This document shows positions 45,155 through 54,553 of a stretch of DNA of 64,000 nucleotides, in pieces. Under the pieces are notes generated by a model, which was not told the DNA's origin, searched no databases, and saw only the letters and a list, made by a program, of their open reading frames with translations. This DNA comes from Labilibacter marinus (GTDB taxonomy: Bacteria > Bacteroidota > Bacteroidia > Bacteroidales > Marinilabiliaceae). Location of the stretch: positions 124,001 through 188,000 of the forward strand of contig NZ_LXYE02000001.1 of NCBI RefSeq assembly GCF_001659685.2. The letters are read 5' to 3'. A program made the position numbers and the translations under genes. Within the stretch, counting starts at the first letter, position 1, and each line of letters starts with the position of its first letter.

Positions 45155-45192
45155 TGACGAATGATTGTATCATCATCATAAATTAATTAATC

Positions 45193-45426
45193 ATGGATAT
45201 TAAAGTTTTAGGAACAGGATGTACAAAATGTAACAACCTGCTAAAAGTAACAACCGAGGCCGTAAACGAATTAGGAATTGATGCAACAATAACTAAAGTA
45301 GAAGATTTTCCAAAAATAATGGAGTTTGGTGTTATGACTACTCCTGCTTTGGTTGTAGATGGTAAAGTGATATTAAAAGGATCTGTACCAAAGTTAGACG
45401 AACTAAAAGGTTTATTGAATCAGTAA
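45193..45426 (+). CDS. small thioredoxin-like protein (ArsE-like)
   Basis: A 77-residue thioredoxin-fold protein of the redox-active disulfide protein family. The active site is CTKC near residues 10-13 (GTGCTKCNNLL) and the cis-Pro loop is GVMTTPALVVDGKV. In ArsEFG operons the small thioredoxin partner is called ArsE and is proposed to supply electrons to ArsF. It lies 15 bases before the ArsF-like gene. The role is inferred from operon context. Confidence 0.85.
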   Translation: MDIKVLGTGCTKCNNLLKVTTEAVNELGIDATITKVEDFPKIMEFGVMTTPALVVDGKVILKGSVPKLDELKGLLNQ

Positions 45427-45441
45427 AATACAGGTAAAATT

Positions 45442-45945
45442 ATGAAGAATATTACCCAGATTTTAGCCGCAATTTTCTTTGTGGCAATAATAAGTGCTTG
45501 TAATACTAAAGCAAAAGAACAAACAAGTAAAATAGAGAGCGCTTGTTGTTCAGATGATTCTAAAGAAACGTCAGAGTCATGTTGCAGCGAAAAAAAGTCA
45601 GAAACGAAGTCCTGTTGTTCAACAGAAGCAGTCGCCGATAGTGAAGTTCAGGCATATTATTTTCATGCGACAAGAAGGTGTGCTACTTGCGAAGCTGTAG
45701 AAAAAGTTACTGCAGAAACAATTGAAGAAGACTTTAAAGGCAAAGTGGCTTTTGTCTCTATTAATAGAGAAGAGAATAAGAAGAATCCTTTGTTAGAAAA
45801 ATATAAGGTAGATGGACAAACTCTAATCTTGGTAAAGGGTGATAAAGTAGAGAATTTAACAACAACAGCTTTTTTGAATGCTCGTAGTAATCCTGAAAAG
45901 TTTAAAGAAAAACTGAAAAGTTCAATTAATACATTGTTAAACTAG
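45442..45945 (+). CDS. ArsF-family lipoprotein (nitrophenyl-arsenical reductase subunit family)
   Basis: A 167-residue exported lipoprotein. Lipobox Cys20 (IISACNT) is followed by a Ser/Lys-rich stretch with three adjacent-Cys pairs at 35-36, 47-48 and 58-59, well suited to binding As(III). The rest (about 68-165) is a thioredoxin-like domain with CATC at 80-83. It corresponds to the ArsF family, reported to take part in reducing nitrated aromatic arsenicals with ArsE. It shares one base with the ArsG-like gene (TAGTG). The three CC pairs are visible; the function is by family. Confidence 0.8.
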   Translation: MKNITQILAAIFFVAIISACNTKAKEQTSKIESACCSDDSKETSESCCSEKKSETKSCCSTEAVADSEVQAYYFHATRRCATCEAVEKVTAETIEEDFKGKVAFVSINREENKKNPLLEKYKVDGQTLILVKGDKVENLTTTAFLNARSNPEKFKEKLKSSINTLLN

Positions 45946-46643
45946 TGGAGATTCTCAATCAAATATTAGAGAATACAAATTCTCCTTTTATCATGGCTTT
46001 GGTTTTAGGATTAATGACTGCCATTAGTCCTTGTCCTATGGCTACTAATATTACCGCTATTGGATTTATTAGTAAAGATATAGAGGACAAACGAAGGGTG
46101 TTTGTAAATGGAATTCTATATACGATAGGAAGAAGTATTACCTACACTTTTATAGGGTTATTGTTTTTCTTTGGAGCTGACGAATTTAATTTATCGGGTT
46201 GGTTTCAGGAATGGGGTGAAAAGTTGCTTGGACCTTTACTTGTTATAATTGGTTTATTTATGTTAGGCTTGTTTAAGTTTTCATTACCAGGAATTTCAAA
46301 ATTTACAGACCGTTTTGAAGATACCTTTAAAAATGGGTATAAAGGAGCACTGTTGTTAGGTATAGTGTTTGCGTTGGCCTTTTGTCCTTATAGCGGCGTT
46401 TTATTTTTCGGCATGCTAATTCCCATAACTATAAACAGTGCTTCTGGACTGTATTTACCTATTGTATTTGCTATTGCAACAGGTGTTCCTGTTATTCTAT
46501 TTTCTTGGTTGCTGGCATATAGTGTGGGCTCTGTTGGCAAGTTATATAAAGGAATGAAAAGTTTTGAATTTTGGTTTCGAAAAGTGGTTGCCGTGCTTTT
46601 TATAGGCGTTGGTATCTATTATTCTATCATGTATTATCTGTAA
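45945..46643 (+). CDS. ArsG-family aminobenzyl-arsenical efflux permease (DsbD/CcdA-like)
   Basis: A 232-residue polytopic membrane protein with a GTG start overlapping the previous stop by one base. It has the DsbD/CcdA-like six-helix fold with two Cys-Pro sites: SPCPMATN (Cys30) and FCPYSG (Cys147). ArsG family members export aromatic arsenicals; membership is inferred from the fold, the Cys sites and the operon. It could alternatively move electrons across the membrane to the ArsF-like lipoprotein, as CcdA does. Confidence 0.82.
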   Translation: MEILNQILENTNSPFIMALVLGLMTAISPCPMATNITAIGFISKDIEDKRRVFVNGILYTIGRSITYTFIGLLFFFGADEFNLSGWFQEWGEKLLGPLLVIIGLFMLGLFKFSLPGISKFTDRFEDTFKNGYKGALLLGIVFALAFCPYSGVLFFGMLIPITINSASGLYLPIVFAIATGVPVILFSWLLAYSVGSVGKLYKGMKSFEFWFRKVVAVLFIGVGIYYSIMYYL

Positions 46644-46653
46644 AAAAATTATA

Positions 46654-47700
46654 ATGAGTCAAAATCTCGTATTGTCAGAAAAATCTAACCGTTCGTGGTT
46701 GCTACCTCTTTTATTACTTCCTATATGGATATTGTTGTACATCAACCTGCAACCTATAGCGGATTATTTAACAGATACTGTATTAGGCTTAAGCACAGGT
46801 ACGCATCTAACAGAAACTATTCGATTTTTTATATTCGAAGTGCCCAAAGTAATGTTACTGCTAGTGGCTATTATTTTTGTGGTTGGAATGGTACGGTCGT
46901 TTTTCACTACTGAAAAAACACGCAAGGTTCTAGAGGGGAAATCACTATTTGCAGGCAATGTAATGGCTTCGTTGTTAGGAATAGTTACGCCCTTTTGTTC
47001 GTGCTCTGCTATTCCTCTGTTTTTAGGCTTTGTTGAAGCAGGAGTTCCGCTTGGTGTTACCTTTTCATTTTTAATTGCTGCACCTATGATTAATGAGGTG
47101 GCGTTGGTATTGCTGGTTGGACTTTTTGGTTGGAAAGTAGCTGCAATTTATGTAGCAACGGGATTATTTATCGCTATTTTTTCGGGTTGGTTGATTGGTA
47201 AATTTAAACTGGAAAAATATGTTGAGGATTGGGTTTATCAAGTAAAAACAAATCATGAAGGTGAGCAAGAACAAAAGCTTACTTTAAATGATAGAGTTAA
47301 ATCAGGGTTTGCTGCAGTGAAGGAAACGCTGGGTAAAATTTGGATTTACATTATTATTGGTATTGCTGTTGGTGCTGGTGCTCACGGTTATGTACCTGAA
47401 GATTTAATGGGGCAATTATTGGGTAAAGATAATTGGTATGGAGTGCCTTTAGCTATTCTAATTGGAATTCCGATGTACTCTAATGCAGCAGGTATCATTC
47501 CTATTGTAAGTGTATTGATTGAAAAAGGAGTTTCATTGGGGACAGCTTTGGCATTTATGATGTCTGTAATAGCGCTTTCGTTACCCGAGATTATCATATT
47601 AAAAAAAGTACTAAAGTGGCAATTAATTGCCTTTTTTGTAGGAGTTGTAGCTATGGGAATTATTACCGTGGGATTTATTTTTAATTACATTATGGTATAA
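46654..47700 (+). CDS. arsP: ArsP-like permease (DUF318, organoarsenical efflux)
   Basis: A 348-residue membrane protein of the DUF318/ArsP permease family, with ten or so helices. The hallmark TPFCSCSAIPLF (Cys115 and Cys117) and the later YSNAAGIIPIVSVL are conserved. ArsP in Campylobacter exports trivalent methylarsenicals and reduced roxarsone; related permeases export Cu/Zn. I chose ATG 46654 over an in-frame ATG at 46609 that overlaps the previous gene. Last gene of the ars operon. Confidence 0.87.
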   Translation: MSQNLVLSEKSNRSWLLPLLLLPIWILLYINLQPIADYLTDTVLGLSTGTHLTETIRFFIFEVPKVMLLLVAIIFVVGMVRSFFTTEKTRKVLEGKSLFAGNVMASLLGIVTPFCSCSAIPLFLGFVEAGVPLGVTFSFLIAAPMINEVALVLLVGLFGWKVAAIYVATGLFIAIFSGWLIGKFKLEKYVEDWVYQVKTNHEGEQEQKLTLNDRVKSGFAAVKETLGKIWIYIIIGIAVGAGAHGYVPEDLMGQLLGKDNWYGVPLAILIGIPMYSNAAGIIPIVSVLIEKGVSLGTALAFMMSVIALSLPEIIILKKVLKWQLIAFFVGVVAMGIITVGFIFNYIMV

Positions 47701-47819
47701 ATTAGCAAAAGTATTATTTAAAGGTAGGATTAAATAAGTTGAAGAGGTGATGTAATGAAGTGTTTCATACTTGTTTATGAATATAATGACTCATTATTTT
47801 AACTTTCCCTAAAAACAAC

Positions 47820-47827
47820 TACTTTTG
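47820..47827 (+). promoter_or_regulatory. candidate -7 box upstream of ruvX
   Basis: TACTTTTG, an exact TAnnTTTG match, lies 20 bases before the GTG start at 47848. No well-spaced TTTG was found upstream. Confidence 0.4.
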
Positions 47828-47847
47828 CGAGTTATAAATATAAGATT

Positions 47848-48273
47848 GTGGGAAGGATAATAGCTATTGATTACGGAAAAAAGAAAACAGGTTTGGCTGT
47901 AACTGACCCTTTGCAAATTATTGCAAATGGATTAGAAACAGTTCCGTCCCATACCTTAATAGAGTATTTAGAAAGGTACTTTAATAATGAGGAGGTGGAA
48001 CTTATTGTGTTGGGTTATCCCAAACAATCTACCGGCGAGGATTCGGAATCAATGAAATATATTAAGCCTTTTTTTAATCGTTTAAAAAACAAATTTCCCC
48101 ATATGCCTGTTGAATGGGTAGATGAGCGTTATACATCAAAAATTGCCTTTCAAGCAATGATTGATGGAGGGTTAAAAAAGAAAGCAAGACGGGATAAGAA
48201 TTTGGTGGATAAAATTAGTGCTACCATTATTCTACAATCTTATTTAGAACAAAAAGGAAATTTTAGTTTATGA
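47848..48273 (+). CDS. ruvX: Holliday junction resolvase-like protein RuvX (YqgF)
   Basis: A 141-residue RNase H-like protein with a GTG start. The motifs [14 protein letters not shown] (first acidic residue), [17 protein letters not shown], and VDERYTS are present, as in YqgF, which processes pre-16S rRNA in E. coli and was first named as a resolvase. It overlaps peptide deformylase by 4 bases, a frequent arrangement in Bacteroidota. Confidence 0.93.
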   Translation: MGRIIAIDYGKKKTGLAVTDPLQIIANGLETVPSHTLIEYLERYFNNEEVELIVLGYPKQSTGEDSESMKYIKPFFNRLKNKFPHMPVEWVDERYTSKIAFQAMIDGGLKKKARRDKNLVDKISATIILQSYLEQKGNFSL

Positions 48274-48821
48274 TATTACCAGTTTATGTATACGGACATC
48301 CTGTATTAAGAAAGGAGTCTGAAGAAATAGATGAGGATTACGAAGGATTAGAAAAGTTGATAGATGATATGTGGCAAACCATGTATCATACCGATGGTAT
48401 TGGTCTAGCAGCTCCGCAAATAGGAAAAAATATCCGTTTAATGGTTATTGATGCCACACCAATGGCAGAAGAGTTTCCAGAACTTGAAAATTTTAAAAAA
48501 GTATTAATTAATCCGATTATTACAGAATTTGGAGATGATTCTTGTAATGAATCTGAAGGTTGTTTAAGTCTGCCTGGAATTAGGGAAGAGGTAAAAAGAC
48601 CGAAGAAAATTACGATTGAGTACGAGAATGAGAATTTTGAATTAGTGGAGGAAGTATTAGAAGGGTTTGCAGCTAGAGTTGTACAACACGAATACGACCA
48701 TGTTGAAGGTAAATTGTTTGTTGATCATATTTCGTCTTTGAAAAAGAGGTTGATTAAAGGTAAACTAAACGCTATATCTAAAGGTAAGGTAGATGTTAGC
48801 TATAGAATAAAAACAGCTTAG
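48270..48821 (+). CDS. def: peptide deformylase
   Basis: A 183-residue metalloenzyme that removes the formyl group from nascent chains. All three motifs are present: GIGLAAPQ at 43-50, EGCLSLPG at 96-103 (Cys98 metal ligand) and QHEYDHVEG (HExxH at 140-144). The length is normal. Coupled by 4-base overlap to ruvX; terminator follows. Confidence 0.97.
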   Translation: MILPVYVYGHPVLRKESEEIDEDYEGLEKLIDDMWQTMYHTDGIGLAAPQIGKNIRLMVIDATPMAEEFPELENFKKVLINPIITEFGDDSCNESEGCLSLPGIREEVKRPKKITIEYENENFELVEEVLEGFAARVVQHEYDHVEGKLFVDHISSLKKRLIKGKLNAISKGKVDVSYRIKTA

Positions 48822-48849
48822 TAGAACGATATTTTTACAGCATAAGCAC

Positions 48850-48883
48850 AAAGGGCGTTAATTTAATTAATGCCCTTTTTTTA
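48850..48883 (+). terminator. terminator of ruvX-def
   Basis: Stem AAGGGC / GCCCTT with flanking ATTAA pairs, then T8, 28 bases after the def stop codon. Confidence 0.85.
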
Positions 48884-49033
48884 TGCTCAAAAACATAAAT
48901 TACTGTAAAAGGCTAGTTATTACTTATAAATCGATAGTAAAACCTGTAATAAATAATAAAACTGAAATATAAATTAGGGGTGTTGCGTTGAAAAATATAC
49001 ATTTTCGACGTATTACCTATTAATTTACTACGT

Positions 49034-50017
49034 ATGGTTGCTTATTTATGGCTCTTTTTGTTGGGAGTGGTATGTTTTTGTGTATGGTTGTTTCTAAAAA
49101 ACAAGAAACTTAAAAAATTAGTTGAATCTCATCTACATTTTCCTCAAATAGAAAAGGAAGTATCCGCTAAGGATACTCTTAGTGATGAAAAGCAGCAAGA
49201 GATGGAGCGTTTGTCCATTGTAGCTAAGCAAACAGATAATGCTATTATGATTATGGATCCTAAGGGAAATATACAATGGATCAATAATGGTTTTACACGA
49301 ATGTATGAATATACTTTTGAGGAGTTTACTCGTTTAAGAGGAACTAATATTTTACAAACGAGTTTTAATCCTCTTGTGCGACAAAGTATTGAGCAATGCC
49401 TCCATACCAAAGAACCTGCATATTACGAGGCCATTAACAAAATGCCTTCGGGCAAAGAAATTTGGACCCATACTTCGCTTTCACCTGTTTTAAACGAACA
49501 AGGAGATATTATCAATTTAGTTGCGGTTGATTCTGATATTAGTAAAAGAAAGGAAGCTGGAGATGCCTTAGTACAACGCGTAGAGGTGTTGACCGATAAG
49601 ATTGCTATTTTATCACAACAGCAAAATAGTTTGAATACCTATACGCATAATTTAATGGATGAGGTAAGCGCTTCCAATTCGAAAATTCACGAAACGGATC
49701 AAATTATTAATTTTATCAAAGATATGTCGGATAAGATTAAGTTAATGGGATTAAATGCATCAATTGAGGCGCAACGTGTAGGTGAAGGAGGAAGCGGTTT
49801 TAGGGTAATTTCTGGTGAGATTGTACAAATGTCGGATTTAACCAAACGTTATTCTCATGAGATTTCTGAAATTATTCAACAGATTCAAGATTCTTCCAAA
49901 ACACTCCATGCCGGAAAAGAACTCGTGGCAGAAGCTTCTCATAAATATGAAAAAACAGTAAAAGAACTCAAGCAAGAGGTGAGTTTAGTTCATCAAGTGG
50001 TGGCAGAATTAAACTAA
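49034..50017 (+). CDS. PAS-domain protein with MCP-like signalling region
   Basis: A 327-residue protein with one N-terminal TM segment (about 3-22), a PAS/PAC domain (about 55-175; AIMIMDPKGNIQWINNGFTRM, NLVAVDSDISKRKEA), and a C-terminal coiled coil that resembles a chemoreceptor hairpin (LMGLNASIEAQRVGEGGSGFRVI, in place of the usual [14 protein letters not shown]...GFAVVA). The hairpin is divergent and short, so it may not reach a CheA/CheW array. No che genes are near; role unknown. Confidence 0.82.
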   Translation: MVAYLWLFLLGVVCFCVWLFLKNKKLKKLVESHLHFPQIEKEVSAKDTLSDEKQQEMERLSIVAKQTDNAIMIMDPKGNIQWINNGFTRMYEYTFEEFTRLRGTNILQTSFNPLVRQSIEQCLHTKEPAYYEAINKMPSGKEIWTHTSLSPVLNEQGDIINLVAVDSDISKRKEAGDALVQRVEVLTDKIAILSQQQNSLNTYTHNLMDEVSASNSKIHETDQIINFIKDMSDKIKLMGLNASIEAQRVGEGGSGFRVISGEIVQMSDLTKRYSHEISEIIQQIQDSSKTLHAGKELVAEASHKYEKTVKELKQEVSLVHQVVAELN

Positions 50018-50259
50018 TAGTGTAGTTCAATTATATTATGGCAAAATATTTGAAAATATGGACATCTGATTAACTCGATTTCTACTAAAAAAGATTGTTC
50101 TACTTCGTCCATCTCTATTGCTTTTCAGGATTTCCGCAACCTTTAAACAGTAGGATAAAATCCGTTAATAATAAAAAATGTAGATTTTATAAAAAAACGC
50201 CCATATATTGATGGAGAATAGATATTTTAGGAGATCAAATTTGAAAAACTAAAACTCGC
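50018..50259. other. 242-bp leader region before the exopolysaccharide cluster
   Basis: AT-rich, non-coding. It is the likely promoter region of the cluster, but I see no clear -7/-33 pair or JUMPstart-like element. Confidence 0.4.
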
Positions 50260-51021
50260 ATGAGGAAATTCTCCTTAATTATAGGAATTGCACTATTGTT
50301 ATTCAGTTGTGTTCCGCAAAAGGACGTTGTATATCTACAAGGTTCTGACCTTTCTGTAGCAGAAAATATCTATGAAAATGTAAAGACCGAAAACAAGATT
50401 AAGATTTTTGATCAGGTTTATATTCAAGTGTCTAGTTTCGACGACGGTAAGGTTAATTTTATGAGCAATGATCAAAACCGTTATGGAGGTGGTCGATCGG
50501 AAGCAGATTTAGCCATGGTGGCTTTTACTGTGGATAAAGATGGAAGCGTAAAGCTACCCATTGTAGGCAAAACAAAAATTGAAGGATTAACCACAGAAGC
50601 TGCTGCGGAAAAAATAAGATCGGATTTAGAAAGATATTTGAATACGCCGTCTGTTAGAATAAGTTTTGTAAATAAAAGTGTAACTGTACTTGGTACTGTA
50701 AATAAACCTGGTAGGTATTTCTATGCTTCGGAATATTTAAGTGTTTTTCAGGCACTCGGACTGGCTGGAGATATCCAAGAATATGGTAACAGGCGTGAGG
50801 TGGTTATTATTAGAGATAAACAAGATAAGGTTACTTACAAAACTTTAAACCTTACGGATGTTCATTTGCTAGCTCACGAAGATTTATATGTACAGCCTGA
50901 TGATGTATTGTACGTTCAGCCATTAAAAAGAAGGCATTGGGGATTTCAATCTTTCCCTTGGGCGCTTGTCTTAAGTTCCGTTACTACTGTAATTCTAGTT
51001 GCTAACTACGTTGAAAAATGA
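50260..51021 (+). CDS. polysaccharide export lipoprotein (Wza family)
   Basis: A 253-residue outer-membrane lipoprotein (lipobox FSCVPQ, Cys17). The Poly_export domain (about 45-125; KIFDQVYIQVSSFDDG, GSVKLPIVGKTKIEGLTTE) is followed by an SLBB domain (SVTVLGTVNKPGRYFY) and a C-terminal hydrophobic helix (ALVLSSVTTVILVANY). It forms the export channel with the following Wzc protein, whose start overlaps its stop by 4 bases. First gene of the cluster. Confidence 0.93.
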   Translation: MRKFSLIIGIALLLFSCVPQKDVVYLQGSDLSVAENIYENVKTENKIKIFDQVYIQVSSFDDGKVNFMSNDQNRYGGGRSEADLAMVAFTVDKDGSVKLPIVGKTKIEGLTTEAAAEKIRSDLERYLNTPSVRISFVNKSVTVLGTVNKPGRYFYASEYLSVFQALGLAGDIQEYGNRREVVIIRDKQDKVTYKTLNLTDVHLLAHEDLYVQPDDVLYVQPLKRRHWGFQSFPWALVLSSVTTVILVANYVEK

Positions 51022-53393
51022 GTATAAAAAATAGTGCTTCAAACGAAAACCATGTAGATGTTAAGAAGGTTCTAAAACATGTTTTTAAAAACTGGTTTTG
51101 GTTTACCATCTCGTTAATGTTTTTTCTGGCTCTAGCCATCGCAACATTAAAAGTATTAAAACCTAAATATTTAGTTTCTTCTAGTATTTATATGAAGGAA
51201 GATACTGGTGCGCAAGGCCAAAAGGCCATGGAGTTTATTCAAAGTTTTAGCCTGTTCGATCAGAAAAAGAACTATCAAAATGAAATGCTAATCTTAAACT
51301 CTTCTCCATTACTTAGGAAAACCATTGAGCAGTTAAATTTTGAAACAGAGTATTATCTAGAAGAGAACTTCTTAACTAAAGAAATTTATAAAGATTCGCC
51401 GTTTACGGTAGTTATAGACTCATTACATAACCAAATATCAAACGTTGTTTTTAATGTAGAATTTGGAGATGATGGAAGCTTTTTGCTAACAGCAAATGAA
51501 TCTGAATATAGAGTCATTAATTATTCAACAGGTAAAAGTTATAAAGCAAATAAGTCGATTGAGATTATAGATATTTTCTTTCAGTCTTCTCTTGTTGAAG
51601 GTGATGACTATAAGTTTAGGATTTATTTAAACGAAGATGTCGATTTAAATAAAATCATCGATAAAAAATACTCTTTTAGCTTTTTTGATGTTGAATTATT
51701 GGTTCGTGAATACCAGGAAAAGTTAAAGGTTAAGCCTGTGAATACAGAGGTGAGTGTGGTGCAAATGTCTTTAAAAACAGAGACGCCAGCCAAAGGAATT
51801 GATTTTGTAAGTACTTTGGTTGAGTTGTATTTGGATAAAAATCTGGAAAGAAAGAATCACTTAGCTTTAAACACCATCGATTATATCAATAGGCAGTTGG
51901 ATGAAATATCAGATTCTTTAAGTTTTGCTGAAAGTAAACTAGAGAATTTTAGAGCTAGAAACCAGGTGATGGATATTACCACCAAGGCAACACGTGTTTT
52001 GGAACGCCTACAACAGTTAGAAATTCAGAAGAGTACAACAGAAAGGTCGTTTAATTATTATAAATATCTGGATGAGTACTTTCAACAAGATGAGGATTAT
52101 AGCAAGATTGTGGTGCCTTCTTCAATGGGAGTTCAAAATGTAACGCTGAATGAGTTTATCCGCGATTTATTAATCTTATCGAATCAAAGAAATGATTTAA
52201 TTGCTCGCGATCAGCAAGAAGGGCCCTTCTTTAAAAACCTCGAAATAAAAATAGAGAATTTAAGAAATAGTATAATGGAGAATATTTCTTTCTCCAAAAC
52301 CTCTTTACAGCGTGAGGTAGAGAAGTTTGAAGATCAGATTGCGCAGTTGGAGATTCAGGTTCAATCTTTACCTAAAACAGAGCGACAACTGGTGGGCATG
52401 GAACGTAAGTATAAAATTAATGATGCCATTTATACTTTCTTACTTCAGAAAAGGGCGGAAGCTCAAATTGCAAAAGCGGGGAATCTTCCAGAGCATGAAA
52501 TTGTTGAGCCAGCTCGCCTGATGCATAAGGTGTTCCCGAATACAAAAATTCATATTGCATTAGCCTTGTTTTTAGGTTTAGCTATTCCTGCTGTGATTCT
52601 TTTAATCGTGCATTTTGCAGATGATAGAATTAAGCGAGAGTCAACTTTAAAAGAAGACTTTAAAGAAGTGCCATTTTTAGGAAGTATTGTTAAAAGTGAA
52701 GAAGGACAATCAGAATTAGTGGTGCAGACAGAACCAAGTTCAATTATTGCCGAAACATTTAGAACTATACGCACAAATATCTTCTTTTTTATGGAAGGAG
52801 AAGGGCATAAAACCATTTTGGTTTCGTCGTGTTTAGCGGGTGAAGGCAAGAGTTATATTGCCAGTAACCTTGCAGCTTCGATGGCTCAATTGGGAAAAAA
52901 GGCCATAATTGTTGGCTTTGATCTAAGAAAACCAGGGCAGTTCTCAGAATTTAAACATGACAAAAAGATTGGTTTGAGTTCATATTATTTGAAGGCAAAA
53001 AACGTGGATGAAATAATAGTAGATTCTGGTATTGAAAACTTGGATTTCATCCCACAAGGTATAATTCCTCCAAATCCTTTAGAATTGATAGGGAACGAAT
53101 TGACCAAGGATTTATTTGCTGAACTAAAAAAGAAATACGACTATATAATAATAGATACACCTCCAATTGGCGTTTTAAGCGACGGCTTTATGCTGATGAA
53201 ATATGCCGATGTTAACCTGTTTGTTGTACGCGAGAAACATACAAGTAAAAATGTATTAACTTCTGTGTTAGAAGAAATCCAACAGAAAGGTTTCCATAAT
53301 ATTGGTATGGTTTTAAATGCCAGTAGAATGGAAGGTAAAAAGTACAAGTATGACTACTATAGCAAATATGGTAATCATAAGGATTTATCCTGA
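51018..53393 (+). CDS. polysaccharide co-polymerase/tyrosine autokinase (Wzc family)
   Basis: A 791-residue inner-membrane protein. Two TM segments (about 27-49 and 507-527) flank a periplasmic Wzz-like coiled-coil domain. The cytoplasmic BY-kinase has Walker A (AGEGKSYIASNLA near residues 606-618), Walker A' (GFDLRKPGQF) and Walker B (IIIDTPPIGVLSD), and ends in a Tyr cluster (YKYDYYSKYGNHKDLS) that is autophosphorylated. It controls chain length with the Wza-like channel. Full family length. Confidence 0.95.
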   Translation: MSIKNSASNENHVDVKKVLKHVFKNWFWFTISLMFFLALAIATLKVLKPKYLVSSSIYMKEDTGAQGQKAMEFIQSFSLFDQKKNYQNEMLILNSSPLLRKTIEQLNFETEYYLEENFLTKEIYKDSPFTVVIDSLHNQISNVVFNVEFGDDGSFLLTANESEYRVINYSTGKSYKANKSIEIIDIFFQSSLVEGDDYKFRIYLNEDVDLNKIIDKKYSFSFFDVELLVREYQEKLKVKPVNTEVSVVQMSLKTETPAKGIDFVSTLVELYLDKNLERKNHLALNTIDYINRQLDEISDSLSFAESKLENFRARNQVMDITTKATRVLERLQQLEIQKSTTERSFNYYKYLDEYFQQDEDYSKIVVPSSMGVQNVTLNEFIRDLLILSNQRNDLIARDQQEGPFFKNLEIKIENLRNSIMENISFSKTSLQREVEKFEDQIAQLEIQVQSLPKTERQLVGMERKYKINDAIYTFLLQKRAEAQIAKAGNLPEHEIVEPARLMHKVFPNTKIHIALALFLGLAIPAVILLIVHFADDRIKRESTLKEDFKEVPFLGSIVKSEEGQSELVVQTEPSSIIAETFRTIRTNIFFFMEGEGHKTILVSSCLAGEGKSYIASNLAASMAQLGKKAIIVGFDLRKPGQFSEFKHDKKIGLSSYYLKAKNVDEIIVDSGIENLDFIPQGIIPPNPLELIGNELTKDLFAELKKKYDYIIIDTPPIGVLSDGFMLMKYADVNLFVVREKHTSKNVLTSVLEEIQQKGFHNIGMVLNASRMEGKKYKYDYYSKYGNHKDLS

Positions 53394-53405
53394 TTTAGTT
53401 AATAT

Positions 53406-54533
53406 ATGAATAGCTCCGAGGATAAAAGTATTTGTTTTGTTATACCGCACTTTGTTACTTTTAGTACGGGTGGCGCTGAAATACAGATACATTACCTTAC
53501 GCAGTCTTTTATTAAAAGAGGATGGAAGGTTGAAGTGATATGTGCAGGTCTTGGATTAGAGCAGAGGATGAAGGCATCGCCCTTCTATAACGGAGCTATC
53601 ACTTACCATTATTACAAAAAAAGAACCATCCGTTTTATGGAATATTGGGATGTGTTAAAACTGCTCAAGTTAACTAATTGTAACTATTATTATCAACGAA
53701 CAGACTTTGCTTTAACAGCAGCTACATATTCATTTGCAAAAAGAAACAGAAAAAAAATGGTATTCGCTTTAGCGAGCGATTCTGATGCGGAAAGAAACAA
53801 GTATAGCAAGGCATTCAAGCAATTTAAATATACCGGAATCGTAAAGAAACTAGTTAGGAAAGTAGATTTTAAGGTGTTGGATAAAATGATTGAATGGGCA
53901 AAATCAGGAGTCAAGCATGTAGTGTTTCAAAACGAATATCAAGCACAAACATATCTAACAAACTTCAATAAAAAGGGCGTGATTATTCCAAATTCGTTTT
54001 TGCCGAGTAATCAGGAATCAACCACTAAAGAAAATGTGATATTGTGGTGTGGAAATGACAGTCCGGTAAAACGACCACAATTATTCGTGGATTTGGCCAA
54101 GCAGTTGTCCGACTTTAAGGATTGGACTTTTGTAATGATAGGTTCAGCTTGCAATCAAATTAACGAAAAGAATATATCTGCTAATTTGAAGGTTCTTGGA
54201 TCTGTAAGTTATCAGGAAGCGAATAACTGGTTTGCTAAATCTAAGATTTATATAAATACTAGTGAAGTTGAGGGAATGCCAAATACTTTTATTCAGTCAT
54301 GGTATTACGAAACACTTGTATGTAGCTTATCTGTTGATCCGAATGCTTGTTTCTCGAATGAAAATACAGGAATATTTGCTGACGATGACTTAAATGAAAT
54401 GTACCAGGTGTTAAAAGATATCATGCAGAAAGGTGTGAATGAGCAAATAATTACAAATGGAACAAAGTACTTTAAAATGTATTTTGATTTAGAGCAGAAT
54501 ACGGAAAAATTAATCAATTATATTACGGCTTAA
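53406..54533 (+). CDS. glycosyltransferase family 4
   Basis: A 375-residue GT-B enzyme. The N-terminal Rossmann domain (FVIPHFVTFSTGGAEIQIHYL) and the C-terminal nucleotide-sugar domain (ILWCGNDSPVKRPQLFVDLA, INTSEVEGMPNTFIQSWYYE, the EGxPxxxxE-like loop of GT4) are clear. It adds a sugar to the lipid-linked repeat unit; the donor is unknown. Begins 12 bases after wzc. Confidence 0.9.
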   Translation: MNSSEDKSICFVIPHFVTFSTGGAEIQIHYLTQSFIKRGWKVEVICAGLGLEQRMKASPFYNGAITYHYYKKRTIRFMEYWDVLKLLKLTNCNYYYQRTDFALTAATYSFAKRNRKKMVFALASDSDAERNKYSKAFKQFKYTGIVKKLVRKVDFKVLDKMIEWAKSGVKHVVFQNEYQAQTYLTNFNKKGVIIPNSFLPSNQESTTKENVILWCGNDSPVKRPQLFVDLAKQLSDFKDWTFVMIGSACNQINEKNISANLKVLGSVSYQEANNWFAKSKIYINTSEVEGMPNTFIQSWYYETLVCSLSVDPNACFSNENTGIFADDDLNEMYQVLKDIMQKGVNEQIITNGTKYFKMYFDLEQNTEKLINYITA

Positions 54534-54553
54534 ATAAAATCTTAAAGAGCAAC

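Noticed and set aside
44759-47700. ars region as a mobile island
   Set aside because: No integrase, transposase, direct repeats or tRNA boundary is visible; base composition looks like the neighbours by eye.
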